A stretch of 37,318 nucleotides of DNA from Gilliamella sp. Choc5-1 (GTDB lineage: Bacteria; Pseudomonadota; Gammaproteobacteria; Enterobacterales; Orbaceae): positions 1-37,318 of the forward strand of contig NZ_LZHH01000034.1 of the NCBI RefSeq assembly GCF_001690595.1. Reading direction: 5' to 3'. Below the pieces are notes generated by a model. It was not told the origin of the DNA. It saw nothing but the letters and a program-made list of their open reading frames with translations, and did not search any database. A program made the translations under genes and the position numbers. Shown here piece after piece: positions 1 through 7,895 of this stretch (position 1 is the stretch's first letter; every line of letters begins with the position of its first letter).

Positions 1-111
1 CCACAAGAACAAGAGCTAATCGCGTTGCGTAAAGAGCTTAAACAACTCCGCATGGAAAACGATATTTTAAAGCAAGCAGCACTGATAATAGGACGAAAAT
101 CGCTATCCTAA
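1..111 (+). CDS. IS3-family transposase OrfA, C-terminal fragment (runs off the left edge)
   Basis: The reading frame is open from the first base and stops at TAA 109-111, giving 36 residues. The visible part is a charged leucine-zipper-like tail ([18 protein letters not shown]), typical of the C-terminus of IS3-family OrfA, the helix-turn-helix protein that recognises the element ends. The OrfB frame lies in the -1 frame across the same bases and is open from at least position 69. This is the standard IS3 arrangement, in which a programmed -1 slip makes the OrfAB transposase. The N-terminal part of the gene lies outside the window. Confidence 0.8.
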   Translation, partial: PQEQELIALRKELKQLRMENDILKQAALIIGRKSLS

Positions 112-947
112 AAGCAAATCGACATCGTTATAGCATAACAAAGCTATGTCAATATTTAGGATTATCAAGATATTATGCTTATTATCAGTGTAAATTGAAT
201 AGACAAAAATCAGTAGGGCTTTATGCCGATAAAATCGTGACGCTATTTAATCAGAGCTATCAGTCTTATGGTACAAGACGAATTCGTTTTGATTTACAAA
301 AAGAGAATATTTGGGTGTCACGCCGTTACATTGCTCGGGTGATGAAAGCCTTATTGCTGGTATCAAAATACACCGTTAAACGTTATCAATCTCACAATAC
401 GGAAGTGAATGAAACCGCCACAGAAAATCACCTGCAACGACAATTTGATGTAGGTGATAAAAAACAAATTGTTGTTGCGGATTTAACGTATATTCAAGTT
501 AAGCAACATTGGAACTATTTATGTGTTTTAGTGAACTTATCCGATAGGCAGATTGTCGGTTACCATGTTGGTCAACATAAAACAGCAGAGCTTGTTATGT
601 CGGCATTAAGCCAAATTAAACTGCCATTATCGAAATTAGATTTATTTCATTCAGACCGCGGTAAAGAGTTTGATAATCGGTTATTAGCGGATTGTTTTAA
701 GACATTTAATATCACGCATTCATTAAGCAAGAAAGGGTGTCCTTATGATAATGCGGTAGCGGAAGCGACATTTAAAACAATTAAAACGGAATTTGTAAAA
801 GGCCAACGTTTCAACTCAACGGCTGAGTTACAACGCGCTTTTTCGGCTTATGCTTATTGGTATAATCATAAACGATTACATTCTTCGTTAGGCTACTTGC
901 CTCCCGTTGAATTTAAAAAACACTTACCCCTTAATTTTTTTGTTTGA
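105..947 (+). CDS. IS3-family transposase OrfB (DDE integrase domain)
   Basis: This is the catalytic subunit of an IS3-family insertion sequence. The DDE triad is visible: the first D in [10 protein letters not shown], the second in [11 protein letters not shown], and the E in [15 protein letters not shown]. The N-terminal part contains the typical HTH_21-like segment ([28 protein letters not shown]), and the C-terminus has the usual [18 protein letters not shown]. An internal TTG at 195 could serve as a start, but the frame is open upstream through [19 protein letters not shown], which is also conserved in OrfB. The protein is therefore probably made by frameshifting from OrfA, so the left boundary given here is approximate. 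The domain looks intact. No clear right inverted repeat was found before the IS481 remnant begins. Confidence 0.85.
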   Translation: MLKANRHRYSITKLCQYLGLSRYYAYYQCKLNRQKSVGLYADKIVTLFNQSYQSYGTRRIRFDLQKENIWVSRRYIARVMKALLLVSKYTVKRYQSHNTEVNETATENHLQRQFDVGDKKQIVVADLTYIQVKQHWNYLCVLVNLSDRQIVGYHVGQHKTAELVMSALSQIKLPLSKLDLFHSDRGKEFDNRLLADCFKTFNITHSLSKKGCPYDNAVAEATFKTIKTEFVKGQRFNSTAELQRAFSAYAYWYNHKRLHSSLGYLPPVEFKKHLPLNFFV

Positions 948-1425
948 AAATGTGTTGCCATTCCATACTACGTTTATATATAAAAACAATAAAAATCAAA
1001 TTGATAACATCAAGCGAATATTCTCTAGTTTGCTGCATCGTTTCATTTTTAAGTAAAGGTAAACCGTAGGTATCAGTCTGTCGTATTTCGCTCAGAGAGG
1101 TTTTATTATCGCGTTTAGCTTGCCGTCTTAATTTATCTTCAATCGATTTTTCGACTTTAACCAAACGTTTAATTCCATAACTGATGGTTTTATAACGTTC
1201 ATTTTGACTGGTTAAAGGCAAAAACAGCTTCAATCGGGCTTTTTTAGTACGTTATAAATGGTAGGACAACTGACCATAAAGCGTTTAGCCAAATTGGTGA
1301 CAGTTATTTTTCTTTTTGATATCAGCGCTCTATCGCTTGTCTGTGATAAGGCGTTAGTTTTGTTTTTTGTATATTCATTACAGTAGTTTCTCAAATTACT
1401 GTAAACAACGCGAAGAATTTCTACA
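931..1425 (-). pseudogene. Decayed IS481-family transposase, N-terminal portion with its IS end
   Basis: On the minus strand the sequence starts with an IS-terminus-like segment (about 1425-1380), then an ATG at 1378-1376 coding MNIQKTKLTPYHRQAIER. The frame then breaks. The next frame reads ITVTNLAKRFMVSCPTIYNVL, the helix-turn-helix of IS481 transposases, and a further frame change leads into LKLFLPLTSQNERYKTISYG and GIKRLVKVEKSIEDKLRRQAKR, followed by TDTYGLPLLKN. The family normally reads HVDTKRLPLLK here, so the first catalytic Asp region is eroded. At least two frameshifts separate the segments, and the DDE core is missing. The open frame 931-1233 alone could look like a 100-residue gene, but it is only the longest surviving piece. 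Confidence 0.75.
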
Positions 1426-1908
1426 TATTAACTTATTATAAGTGTAAAAGCATTATTTCTAATTTTATCAAAAAAATAGAACTAGAAGATATTTCTGTCT
1501 AGTTAGAAGAATCGGTACATCAATAAGTAGAAAATTATATAAAATGAATTCATCTTTCACATCAAAAATAGTATGTAAAAGTTACTACTAAGTGCCTCAT
1601 TTTAGGTATAATGATGGTTGTTATATAGATTTAGCGGAGCTATTTTGGTATGTGGGCTATATTTATTTATTAATAATTAATAAGTTATTTTTAAAGTAGA
1701 AGCCTAAGTTATCATAAATATCGTCCTTTTCTAGCGTTAATAGCTATCTATCTTTACCTTTCGATAATAATTAATGATATCAAAATAAGGCAACAAAATA
1801 TTGTTTTTATCTATTAACGTTCAACAGTTAATTAGAGATTGATTGTTTTAAAATTTTAACCCAAATTTTGGGTAGTTGGCTTTTTATTTGACGATTATAG
1901 GCATTAAG
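1426..1908. other. Non-coding stretch upstream of the SMR exporter gene
   Basis: This is very AT-rich sequence with no plausible gene. Immediately upstream of the exporter there is a perfect odd palindrome, ACCCAAATTTTGGGT (about 1859-1873), 35 bases before the start codon. It could be an operator or part of a hairpin in the leader. No ykkC-type guanidine riboswitch, which sometimes precedes SMR genes, was recognised. Nothing else supportable was seen. Confidence 0.4.
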
Positions 1909-2241
1909 ATGAACTCATATTTATTACTTTTTTTTGCAATTATTTGTGAAGTTATTGCAACTTCTTCATTGAAACTATCCGATGGATTTACCAATCTTAT
2001 CTATTCCATCATTACCATTGTGGGCTATAGTGCTTCGTTCTATTTACTTTCATTAGCATTAAAAACCATTCCTGTAGGTATTGCTTATGCTATCTGGTCT
2101 GGAATTGGAATAGTTTTAATAAGCTTAATTGCATGGATCTTTTTAAAACAAACTTTGGATCTTGCAGCTTTAGTTGGGATGGGGTTTATCATGTTTGGTG
2201 TTGTGATTATTAATTTATTTTCGAAGGTGTCAGGGCATTGA
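1909..2241 (+). CDS. emrE: Small multidrug resistance (SMR) family exporter, EmrE-like
   Basis: This 110-residue protein has four hydrophobic segments and the full EmrE signature. Glu14 lies in [13 protein letters not shown] (the proton/drug-coupling residue), and Trp63 in [17 protein letters not shown] (substrate stacking). The C-terminus is [11 protein letters not shown]. EmrE-type proteins are dual-topology homodimers in the inner membrane that exchange protons for hydrophobic cations such as quaternary ammonium compounds. The ATG at 1909 is chosen over the upstream TTG at 1876 because it gives the exact EmrE length and follows an AGG-containing purine stretch. The gene stands alone among IS remnants, so recent transfer or mobilisation is plausible. 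A SugE/Gdx-type guanidinium exporter is less likely, because the residues around E14 and W63 follow EmrE. Confidence 0.85.
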   Translation: MNSYLLLFFAIICEVIATSSLKLSDGFTNLIYSIITIVGYSASFYLLSLALKTIPVGIAYAIWSGIGIVLISLIAWIFLKQTLDLAALVGMGFIMFGVVIINLFSKVSGH

Positions 2242-2299
2242 TTAATAAAGTTACCTTCATAGTTAGCTTATAGACACAGATTTAAAATTTAATTGTATA

Positions 2300-2510
2300 A
2301 AAACATAAAGTTATTTACACTTCATGATTGAAATAGACTTTTAAAAACTCATAAAGCGTTGTAGCTTTTGTTGACAGTCTTTGTATCACTAAATATTTGT
2401 TGATTATGAGGCATTGCCATTAAAGTTCGTATCAGGCTTTCGGTTTTCCATTGATTTGGGCATAGATTGGTTTGGTAAATTTTTGATTGATACGCTGATT
2501 ATTAAGCAGT
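2300..2510 (-). pseudogene. IS481-family transposase C-terminal remnant
   Basis: Read on the minus strand, one frame gives a degenerate string including LIRTLMAMPHNQQIF, then SDTKTVNKSYNAL, and ends near SVNN. The IS481 family has the same order of motifs: TNGKAER, RTLMxxWHN, a following acidic/Lys segment, and PHKSLNN. Several in-frame stops are present and neighbouring motifs sit in other frames, so the copy is inactive. This is by-eye similarity to the family consensus. Confidence 0.5.
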
Positions 2511-2526
2511 TTAACTAAAACTAAAC

Positions 2527-2640
2527 TGTAGAAATTTTTCACGTTGCTTATAGTAATTTGAGAAATAATGTAATAAATATCCATAAAAAACAAAACTAAT
2601 GCCTAATTACAAACAGGCGATAAGGGTTGATATTACAAGA
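2527..2640 (+). mobile_element. IS481-type left-end remnant, plus orientation
   Basis: This segment aligns closely with the reverse complement of 1425-1310. Both copies share the order tgtagaaat, cgttg, agtaatttgagaaa, then gtaatgaatat or gtaataaatat, then aaacaaaacta. That corresponds to the IS end plus the first codons of the transposase (MNI-K--K-). Stops follow immediately in this copy. It is therefore a second, oppositely oriented copy of the same IS end. Confidence 0.65.
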
Positions 2641-2669
2641 AAAATAGCCGTCGCTAATGAGGTTAAATG

Positions 2670-2755
2670 TTGGATCGGCTACACTAATTAGTACCAGTTT
2701 TATAAGGTCATTGTTATGATAAATTAAAAATAAAAGAAGGTAACAACAATGGCAA
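2670..2755 (+). repeat. 86-base dispersed repeat, copy 1 (mate at 30591-30676)
   Basis: This segment matches 30591-30676 at 81 of 86 positions by manual alignment, with no gaps. It begins ttggatcggctacactaatt and ends with an AGAAGG purine stretch followed by an ATG-like position (aacaatggcaa). That layout suggests an IS end plus ribosome binding site and start codon of a lost transposase. The mate lies 28 kb away in the same orientation. Confidence 0.75.
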
Positions 2756-2849
2756 CAGTGAATGCAGGATAAGGTTTGCCTGTTGCAATATTAAATAGAA
2801 ATCAACTATCACTTTTAACTTACAAATACACAAAATCTAGAATGGGGTC

Positions 2850-2945
2850 TTATTTCTTTATGATATAGACGCCATATCCCTTGTCAGTGATAAAGCGTTA
2901 ATTTTGTTGTTTATGTATATTTATTACACTCTTTCCTTTTTAATT
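2850..2945 (-). mobile_element. IS481-type left-end remnant, minus orientation
   Basis: On the minus strand this reads gtaataaatatacataaaca followed by acaaaattaacgctttatca. It closely resembles the start of the decayed transposase at 1378 (gtaatgaatatacaaaaaac). The first codons give MNIHKQQN, then a stop. It is a third fragment of the same IS family, lying directly downstream of the PLD-like gene's stop codon. Confidence 0.6.
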
Positions 2946-2960
2946 TCAGTAAAAAATAAG

Positions 2961-4166
2961 TTACTCCTTGTGTTGATAGAAGATAGCATCAATCATGGCA
3001 ACGCGACCATTCCAAGCTTGTTTTTCTTCTTTTCTTGAATCCTCAGGACAGCTAGATGACCACCATACTGAATCAATAATTCGTGCTATAATTTGTTCCC
3101 AATATGTTTCAAAGTCGATCTTTTGAGGTATACCAAAATCTTTGCATAATGCTGAGCGATTTTTCCCATCTAAACACACAAAGTAATCAGGGCGTTTCAT
3201 TGCTAATAACCTACTTGCAATGCCAATCCCACATTTACCAGTAGGAAATGCCTGCTTGAATGTTTTAATAAATTGATTGTAGTGAGCTTCATTTACAGGA
3301 CCTGTCAATGGTATACAATTAAGGGCATTTGATATGTTAGGATCATTATTATTTATTTTGCTATGAAATACTCCTGCACCAACCATGCTACCAAACCATT
3401 TCCACTTAATTTCTGAACCATCATCTATTAAGCCAGCCACTTGCTTTCGTTGTAATTTAGTAAAACTAGAGAAGATTTGTTTTTCTGTGAAGTAATTATT
3501 AATCTTTTGCAGAACCTTAATGCGTTCAGAAAATGAATCATCTTGTTTATCTATTGTACTACGTATTTTTTCATAATATTCATCCCATTGTAGTGAAAGA
3601 ATATTTGACTTTATCATACTTTTTTTGCTTGTATATCCACCATAAACATTTCTTAGACTATCTAGTTTATTTTTATTTTTCTTCCATAAATTCGTATATT
3701 CAGTTATTTTTTCAGTCATTTCTTCTGCATATTCCCAATAACTATCAATGGTTTTCAATATGTCAGTAAATATCTTTTCAGAGCCTTGATCATTACTTGT
3801 GATATGAATCATTATTTCATCATTTTTTGTTAATGCTGCCTGTGTAAAATTAGCACTACCAATTAGACATTCCCAATTGCCATTTTCATCTGAAAATAAA
3901 TACACTTTAGGGTGAAAAATTTTATCAGTTTTTAATATGAATTTTACATTACTATGGCTCGCAAAGTTTTTAATGAAATTTGGGTGAGTTTGATAAAAAT
4001 GGGTTCCAACTACCATTTTATTTATGTATTTTTCATTGTCTAATAATTTAGATGCAGCGCTTGAATTCATTGATGCCCAAGCTGTGGCTATATAATAGTT
4101 GGTATATTTTTCCATTAATTCAACTAATTTATTATCAATATAAGCTGGTTTGGTAATAATTTTCAT
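2961..4166 (-). CDS. Phospholipase D-like domain protein of unknown function (putative nuclease)
   Basis: This is a soluble 401-residue protein without signal peptide or membrane segment. Residues 1-120 form a PLD-like domain with a single HKD-type motif. H85 and K87 lie in FHPKVYLFSDE, followed at the usual distance by GS (103-104) and N106 in LIGSANFTQAA. Single-motif PLD proteins normally act as dimers on phosphodiesters, usually nucleic acids. Residues 150-240 are charged and helical. The C-terminal third contains GIGIASRLLAMKRPDYFVC (about 312-330), reminiscent of helix-hairpin-helix DNA-binding folds where a GIG(x)AS/T helix precedes the motif nPdxFxxxD; this part is inference. A GGAG Shine-Dalgarno lies 9 bases before the ATG. 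The gene stands alone among IS fragments beside a CRISPR array, so a restriction or anti-phage role is possible but not shown. Confidence 0.7.
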   Translation of the reverse strand: MKIITKPAYIDNKLVELMEKYTNYYIATAWASMNSSAASKLLDNEKYINKMVVGTHFYQTHPNFIKNFASHSNVKFILKTDKIFHPKVYLFSDENGNWECLIGSANFTQAALTKNDEIMIHITSNDQGSEKIFTDILKTIDSYWEYAEEMTEKITEYTNLWKKNKNKLDSLRNVYGGYTSKKSMIKSNILSLQWDEYYEKIRSTIDKQDDSFSERIKVLQKINNYFTEKQIFSSFTKLQRKQVAGLIDDGSEIKWKWFGSMVGAGVFHSKINNNDPNISNALNCIPLTGPVNEAHYNQFIKTFKQAFPTGKCGIGIASRLLAMKRPDYFVCLDGKNRSALCKDFGIPQKIDFETYWEQIIARIIDSVWWSSSCPEDSRKEEKQAWNGRVAMIDAIFYQHKE

Positions 4167-4351
4167 TCACTTTTCTCCAATTTAGCAAAATGAACTATGA
4201 GGTTTAATGTATCTAAGTAGCTAATAAATCATGTAGAGTTTTATTTTCTGCCTTTTGAATTATCTGATATTTGCCTGTTATATCTTCTTTTGATTAAAGT
4301 ACACATCAATTTATTGTTTTACAGTTCACTTCAGACAGTTTGTTAAAACAC

Positions 4352-6496
4352 TTATTGTTCTAGCTGAGCTACAATCTTAATAATTTCCGGCAAAATATCC
4401 AAAATCAAAGCTAATTGTTGCATAACTAACAGATCATTATTGGCTTTATCGTCATCTACTGAATTGGTTGAAATGGTTTCAATATAATCAATAACTGACT
4501 TTTTAACGGGGTGATATTCGCTGTCTATTTTCTTATCGCATAGAAGATTAATAATATAAACTGACAAATCATCAAACAACTCAAGTGTTTGTTTTGAAAT
4601 ACACTTATCGCGATGCGCACCTAAAGTTGAAAGATAACTAATCAATGTATGATTAAGCGTTAACAAACGAAATCCTTTATCAATAACAACAGGGTTCATA
4701 TGAGGCTCTTTGGTCATCAAACTAATTAATGACGATAAATCGGCATTACTATCATGTGCAGCACGTCTTGCCAAACGGTACATTACATCATTAGTTTTAC
4801 CAGTCAGATATTGACGACCAATTAATGCCAAATAATGACTATCATCATGGCAAACACGATCCACTAATTTAGGTAGATTTCTAAACTGCCAATCAGGCCA
4901 AATAAAGCTCACAGCAAACCCAGCAATAAAACAACCAATTAACGTTGCAATAATGCGTGAAGCCGCTACGGCAATACTGCTTTCACCAATCAAACTAAAA
5001 CTAAAAAATACCAGCAACGTAATAAACGCAGTTGCATAAGCGTATTGCGAATTCTTAAATAGAAAAAATAGCCAACCAGTAATAATAATTAATACCAACT
5101 GCTCAGGTATACTTGGAAATAAAAATGTTAACGGAATTCCCACAATAATCCCTAAAATTGTCCCAATTACGCGTAATTTTAATCGGTGTTTTGTGGTGGA
5201 ATAGTTTGGTTGGCATACAAATAAGCTAGTTAAAATAATCCAATATCCATGAGACAAATTAGAAACATAAATCACCATATACCCGACAAAAAATACAGCA
5301 CACATACGAATTGCATGGCGAAATAGTGCTGACTTAACGGTCAAGTTACTTCTAATTTTAATAAAAATATCATGGAAACGAGTTAACTCTTCATCAATCA
5401 ACTGATTATCTTCTTCTGCTTTTGGCAAATGTTGCTCGGTATCAATATTGGCAAGTAACAGATCGATTGACAACAAATTTTGATACAAACTTTTTAGAGC
5501 CTTAACCATTAGCATATTGGCATTGTCGCTAGTGTGATACTGATTAATTGCTTCTTCAAGATACGAAAAATAGCGCGAAAATAGCGGATCATGCTGATAA
5601 GTTTGATTTAACTTAATTGTCATTGCCAATTGCGCACAAGCTTTCGCTTGCAAATTTAAAATACGAGCAAATCTAAATAAAATATCACTATGTTTAAAAT
5701 GCACACTAAGCGCTTGATAATGTCCATGCGCTGAACTTGCTCGCTCATGAATATCTTGCGCGACAAAATAATAGCTTAGTAACTTTCTAATATAAGCTTG
5801 TCCACGATAGCTTTTTAAACGATTAAATAGTGAACGTTTTGTATTGTTAAAAGCACTAATGAGTTGATTATTACTATTGTTTAATTGCAAAGTTTGTTTT
5901 TTAAACCCGTCAGACTCATCGGGATCAAACATCGCTGCCTTAGCGTCAAGATATTGTGCTAAATCAATAAAACACTGTGAAAGCGATTGTTGGGTTGTGC
6001 GAATGGGTTGGATGATCGATTCAATTAACGAAACAACATTATACCAAAGCGCACCTAACAACAAAAAACAAGGTAAGGTGTAATTATCGATAAACAAATT
6101 ATGCCCAAGCATAGTATAGGCAGCAATTAAAAGTGATCCAAACGCAATCACACCGTAACGTTGCCCAAGCGAACCAAGCATAATAAAAATAAAAGTCGAA
6201 GATACTAAACCAATAATAAACAACACAGGATAATTAAATAGCAACTCGACCGAAAAGGTCGCAATAGCAAAACAGATCAACGTAAGAATTAAATTAATAC
6301 AGTGACTTAATAAACGCGTATCGATCTCAGTCAAACCCGCTGCCACCACACCAAGCGTAAGGGGAATAACGAGTGAAGTTTGCCCAAAATACCACGGAAC
6401 CAAAGTCGAACCAGTTAAACTAATTAACATTCGTAGACTAAAAAGAAGATTACTGCTGTAAAAGACTTTACGTAAAGTCAAAATGAATGTTTGCAC
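4352..6496 (-). CDS. yccS: YccS-family inner membrane protein (FUSC-type)
   Basis: At 714 residues this is close to the length of E. coli YccS (about 717-720) and appears collinear with it throughout. The N-terminal membrane bundle has LVPWYFGQTSLVIPLTLG and FIMLGSLGQRYGVIAFGSLL. The cytoplasmic middle part has YYFVAQDIHERASS and HFKHSDILFRF. The second membrane bundle has HGYWIILTSLFVCQPNYS and TKHRLKLRVIGTILGI, and the C-terminal part has FIWPDWQFRNLP. The FUSC architecture resembles aromatic-acid efflux proteins such as AaeB, but YccS itself has no settled substrate. The start codon is GTG at 6496, with no strong Shine-Dalgarno; the first membrane helix begins soon after. The gene is monocistronic here. 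Confidence 0.9.
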   Translation of the reverse strand: MQTFILTLRKVFYSSNLLFSLRMLISLTGSTLVPWYFGQTSLVIPLTLGVVAAGLTEIDTRLLSHCINLILTLICFAIATFSVELLFNYPVLFIIGLVSSTFIFIMLGSLGQRYGVIAFGSLLIAAYTMLGHNLFIDNYTLPCFLLLGALWYNVVSLIESIIQPIRTTQQSLSQCFIDLAQYLDAKAAMFDPDESDGFKKQTLQLNNSNNQLISAFNNTKRSLFNRLKSYRGQAYIRKLLSYYFVAQDIHERASSAHGHYQALSVHFKHSDILFRFARILNLQAKACAQLAMTIKLNQTYQHDPLFSRYFSYLEEAINQYHTSDNANMLMVKALKSLYQNLLSIDLLLANIDTEQHLPKAEEDNQLIDEELTRFHDIFIKIRSNLTVKSALFRHAIRMCAVFFVGYMVIYVSNLSHGYWIILTSLFVCQPNYSTTKHRLKLRVIGTILGIIVGIPLTFLFPSIPEQLVLIIITGWLFFLFKNSQYAYATAFITLLVFFSFSLIGESSIAVAASRIIATLIGCFIAGFAVSFIWPDWQFRNLPKLVDRVCHDDSHYLALIGRQYLTGKTNDVMYRLARRAAHDSNADLSSLISLMTKEPHMNPVVIDKGFRLLTLNHTLISYLSTLGAHRDKCISKQTLELFDDLSVYIINLLCDKKIDSEYHPVKKSVIDYIETISTNSVDDDKANNDLLVMQQLALILDILPEIIKIVAQLEQ

Positions 6497-6892
6497 GGTG
6501 TATTGGGTTTTGATTGAGTTGAAATGATAGCCAGTAGGATACTATATTGTAGAGCTTTGGGAAAGCATTGTTTATTTTTTGAGTATAAAAGAATTTTAAA
6601 AAACAAATAAAATCAATTAATTAAAAAATTACTTTGGGGGGCCTGTGTTTTTTATTTTAAGCACTTTTTTCATTAAAAAACAACCTAAGCGCTACTCAAA
6701 AATAGGTTAGTAAAGATATTGATTTTATTTTAACGGGTTTGTTTTGACTTCAAAACCCTTAGAACCCTTTTTTCACCGTTAATTTAAAATAAAATAAAAT
6801 CAACAGGTTGAAAAAATCTCAAAAAAAGGGTTTTCAAAACTGAAATTGTTGTTTATCTTTATACAGCAAGATTTATAGAATCTTAATTTCTA
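6497..6892. other. Intergenic region with the probable CRISPR leader
   Basis: This AT-rich region separates yccS (leftward) from the CRISPR array (rightward). It contains G and A homopolymers, a gapped inverted repeat (6719-6736 with 6776-6803) and a nested hairpin-like stretch. The last hundred or so bases before 6893 are in the leader position, judged from repeat orientation and the degenerate repeat at the far end. No coding sequence was recognised. Confidence 0.5.
6719..6803. repeat. Gapped inverted repeat upstream of the CRISPR array
   Basis: The left arm 6719-6736 (ttgattttattttaacgg) pairs with the right arm 6776-6803. Thirteen pairs form between 6719-6731 and 6791-6803, and five pairs between 6732-6736 and 6776-6780, with a ten-base bulge in the right arm. 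Between the arms, gggttttg-like and caaaaccc segments can form an inner stem. It might be the yccS/CRISPR boundary structure or part of the array's transcription control; its role is unknown. Confidence 0.5.
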
Positions 6893-7280
6893 CTTTAACG
6901 CCGTACAGGCGGTTTAGAAAATTTGCTGTTCTGTTCACACGGCCAATAACCTCTTTAACGCCGTACAGGCGGTTTAGAAACTGTAACATGAATATGATTA
7001 TTATCTGTGTCACTTTAACGCCGTACAGGCGGTTTAGAAAGCTTGAACGTGCCAGCTCGCCCACGTGTGTCTCTTTAACGCCGTACAGGCGGTTTAGAAA
7101 CGTAGGTACTTCCGTCGGGGGGCGCTCATTGCCTTTAACGCCGTACAGGCGGTTTAGAAAAGACTTAAATTTTACAATAATATCTTCTCCCACTTTAACG
7201 CCGTACAGGCGGTTTAGAAAATTTCAAAAAAGACTTTTCTACACACATTTTCCTTTAACGCCGTACAGGTCGTTAATTCA
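6893..7280 (+). CRISPR. CRISPR array, type I-F-like repeat, 7 repeats and 6 spacers
   Basis: A 28-base repeat recurs every 60 bases, starting at 6893, 6953, 7013, 7073, 7133, 7193 and 7253. The first six copies are identical and contain the I-F hallmark core GCCGTACAGGC and the 3' end TTTAGAAA. The core CGCC-gtaca-GGCG forms the short stem expected for a Cas6f (Csy4) site. The seventh repeat keeps the 5' part through CCGTACAGG but is degenerate after it, marking the leader-distal end. All six spacers are exactly 32 bases, as in type I-F. Repeat polarity puts the leader on the left. No cas1, cas3, csy or other cas gene exists in the window, so the array depends on a distant cas locus or is an orphan. 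Spacer targets cannot be named without a search. Confidence 0.97.
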
Positions 7281-7895
7281 TATAAAATTAACTCGATAAT
7301 TATAAAAACATAATAATAAGAGATTATTTTATTTGTCTTATTCCTGTGTCAGAATGCACCGACAACAGAGTGAGGTCAGCATGCCAAACAGAAAAGTTTA
7401 GCGAGGCTATGCTTTGTTAGGAACACATTTGAACATCTGAGTAAAGCGAAGATGGTCTTGAAAAGGTAAGTATTATGGATGATACAAATAATATTGGGGG
7501 ATTTTGCACAAAATCCCCTTATTCAGACGCTATCACAGTAGCAATTTTTTACACCAAATGAATAAGATGTCCGAAAATACTGCCCCAATCAACTCCATCC
7601 ACCAAAACAAGAACTCAATATCAGGCAAAAAATTGTTAGGGAAAACATTGATTTTATTTAATTTTTTATTTTATTGTTTTTTCTAAAAAACCAAATATTT
7701 CAATCATTTAAAGGTTTTCATAAAACTTAATCGAAGTCACACCTAAATAATTTTTACCAAAAATTCCCCAAAAAAACTAGCTAACTCTTTTTTAAATGGT
7801 TATACTTTAATCGCTATAGAAAAAAGCTTATTAAATAAGCGAGCAATTATAAAAAATCGAAATTAAACATGATTTTACTTGACAGGTGAACCATA
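7281..7895. other. Gene-poor stretch between the CRISPR array and the surface protein gene
   Basis: No convincing gene was found. The first part (about 7345-7480) is less AT-rich than its surroundings and might be a remnant, but no protein motif was recognised in any frame. At 7497-7518 there is a perfect hairpin with 9-base arms (GGGGATTTT and AAAATCCCC, loop GCAC). A 60-codon frame from TTG 7504 to 7686 overlaps this hairpin, has low-complexity composition and is not supported. The remainder is A/T-rich leader of the following gene. Confidence 0.4.
7497..7518. repeat. Perfect 9-base-arm hairpin
   Basis: GGGGATTTT, loop GCAC, then AAAATCCCC. It is stable but lacks a downstream T-run, so it is not a standard intrinsic terminator. 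It could be an operator, a transcript end or an IS end; none of these is shown. Confidence 0.5.

Larger units (their letters stand above)
2242..2960. other. IS graveyard: no intact gene, several IS481 and other IS fragments
   Basis: This gene-free stretch holds overlapping, differently oriented IS debris, described separately at 2300-2510, 2527-2640, 2670-2755 and 2850-2945. No intact open frame or RNA gene was recognised. Confidence 0.6.

Noticed and set aside
931-1233. 100-residue minus-strand frame as an independent gene
   Set aside because: It is the largest surviving piece of a frameshifted IS481 transposase; the upstream part continues in other frames.
1700-1908. Guanidine (ykkC-type) riboswitch upstream of the SMR gene
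   Set aside because: The conserved ACGR-type motifs and paired stems were not found; the exporter is also EmrE-like rather than SugE/Gdx-like.
6873-7193. 106-residue minus-strand frame with repeated FLNRLYGVK, and a matching plus-strand frame
   Set aside because: Both are translations of the CRISPR repeats; the 60-base period is a multiple of three, which keeps the frame open.
7504-7686. 60-codon frame from TTG 7504
   Set aside because: Begins inside a perfect hairpin, has no Shine-Dalgarno, low-complexity Asn/Ser/Phe-rich product and no recognised motif.
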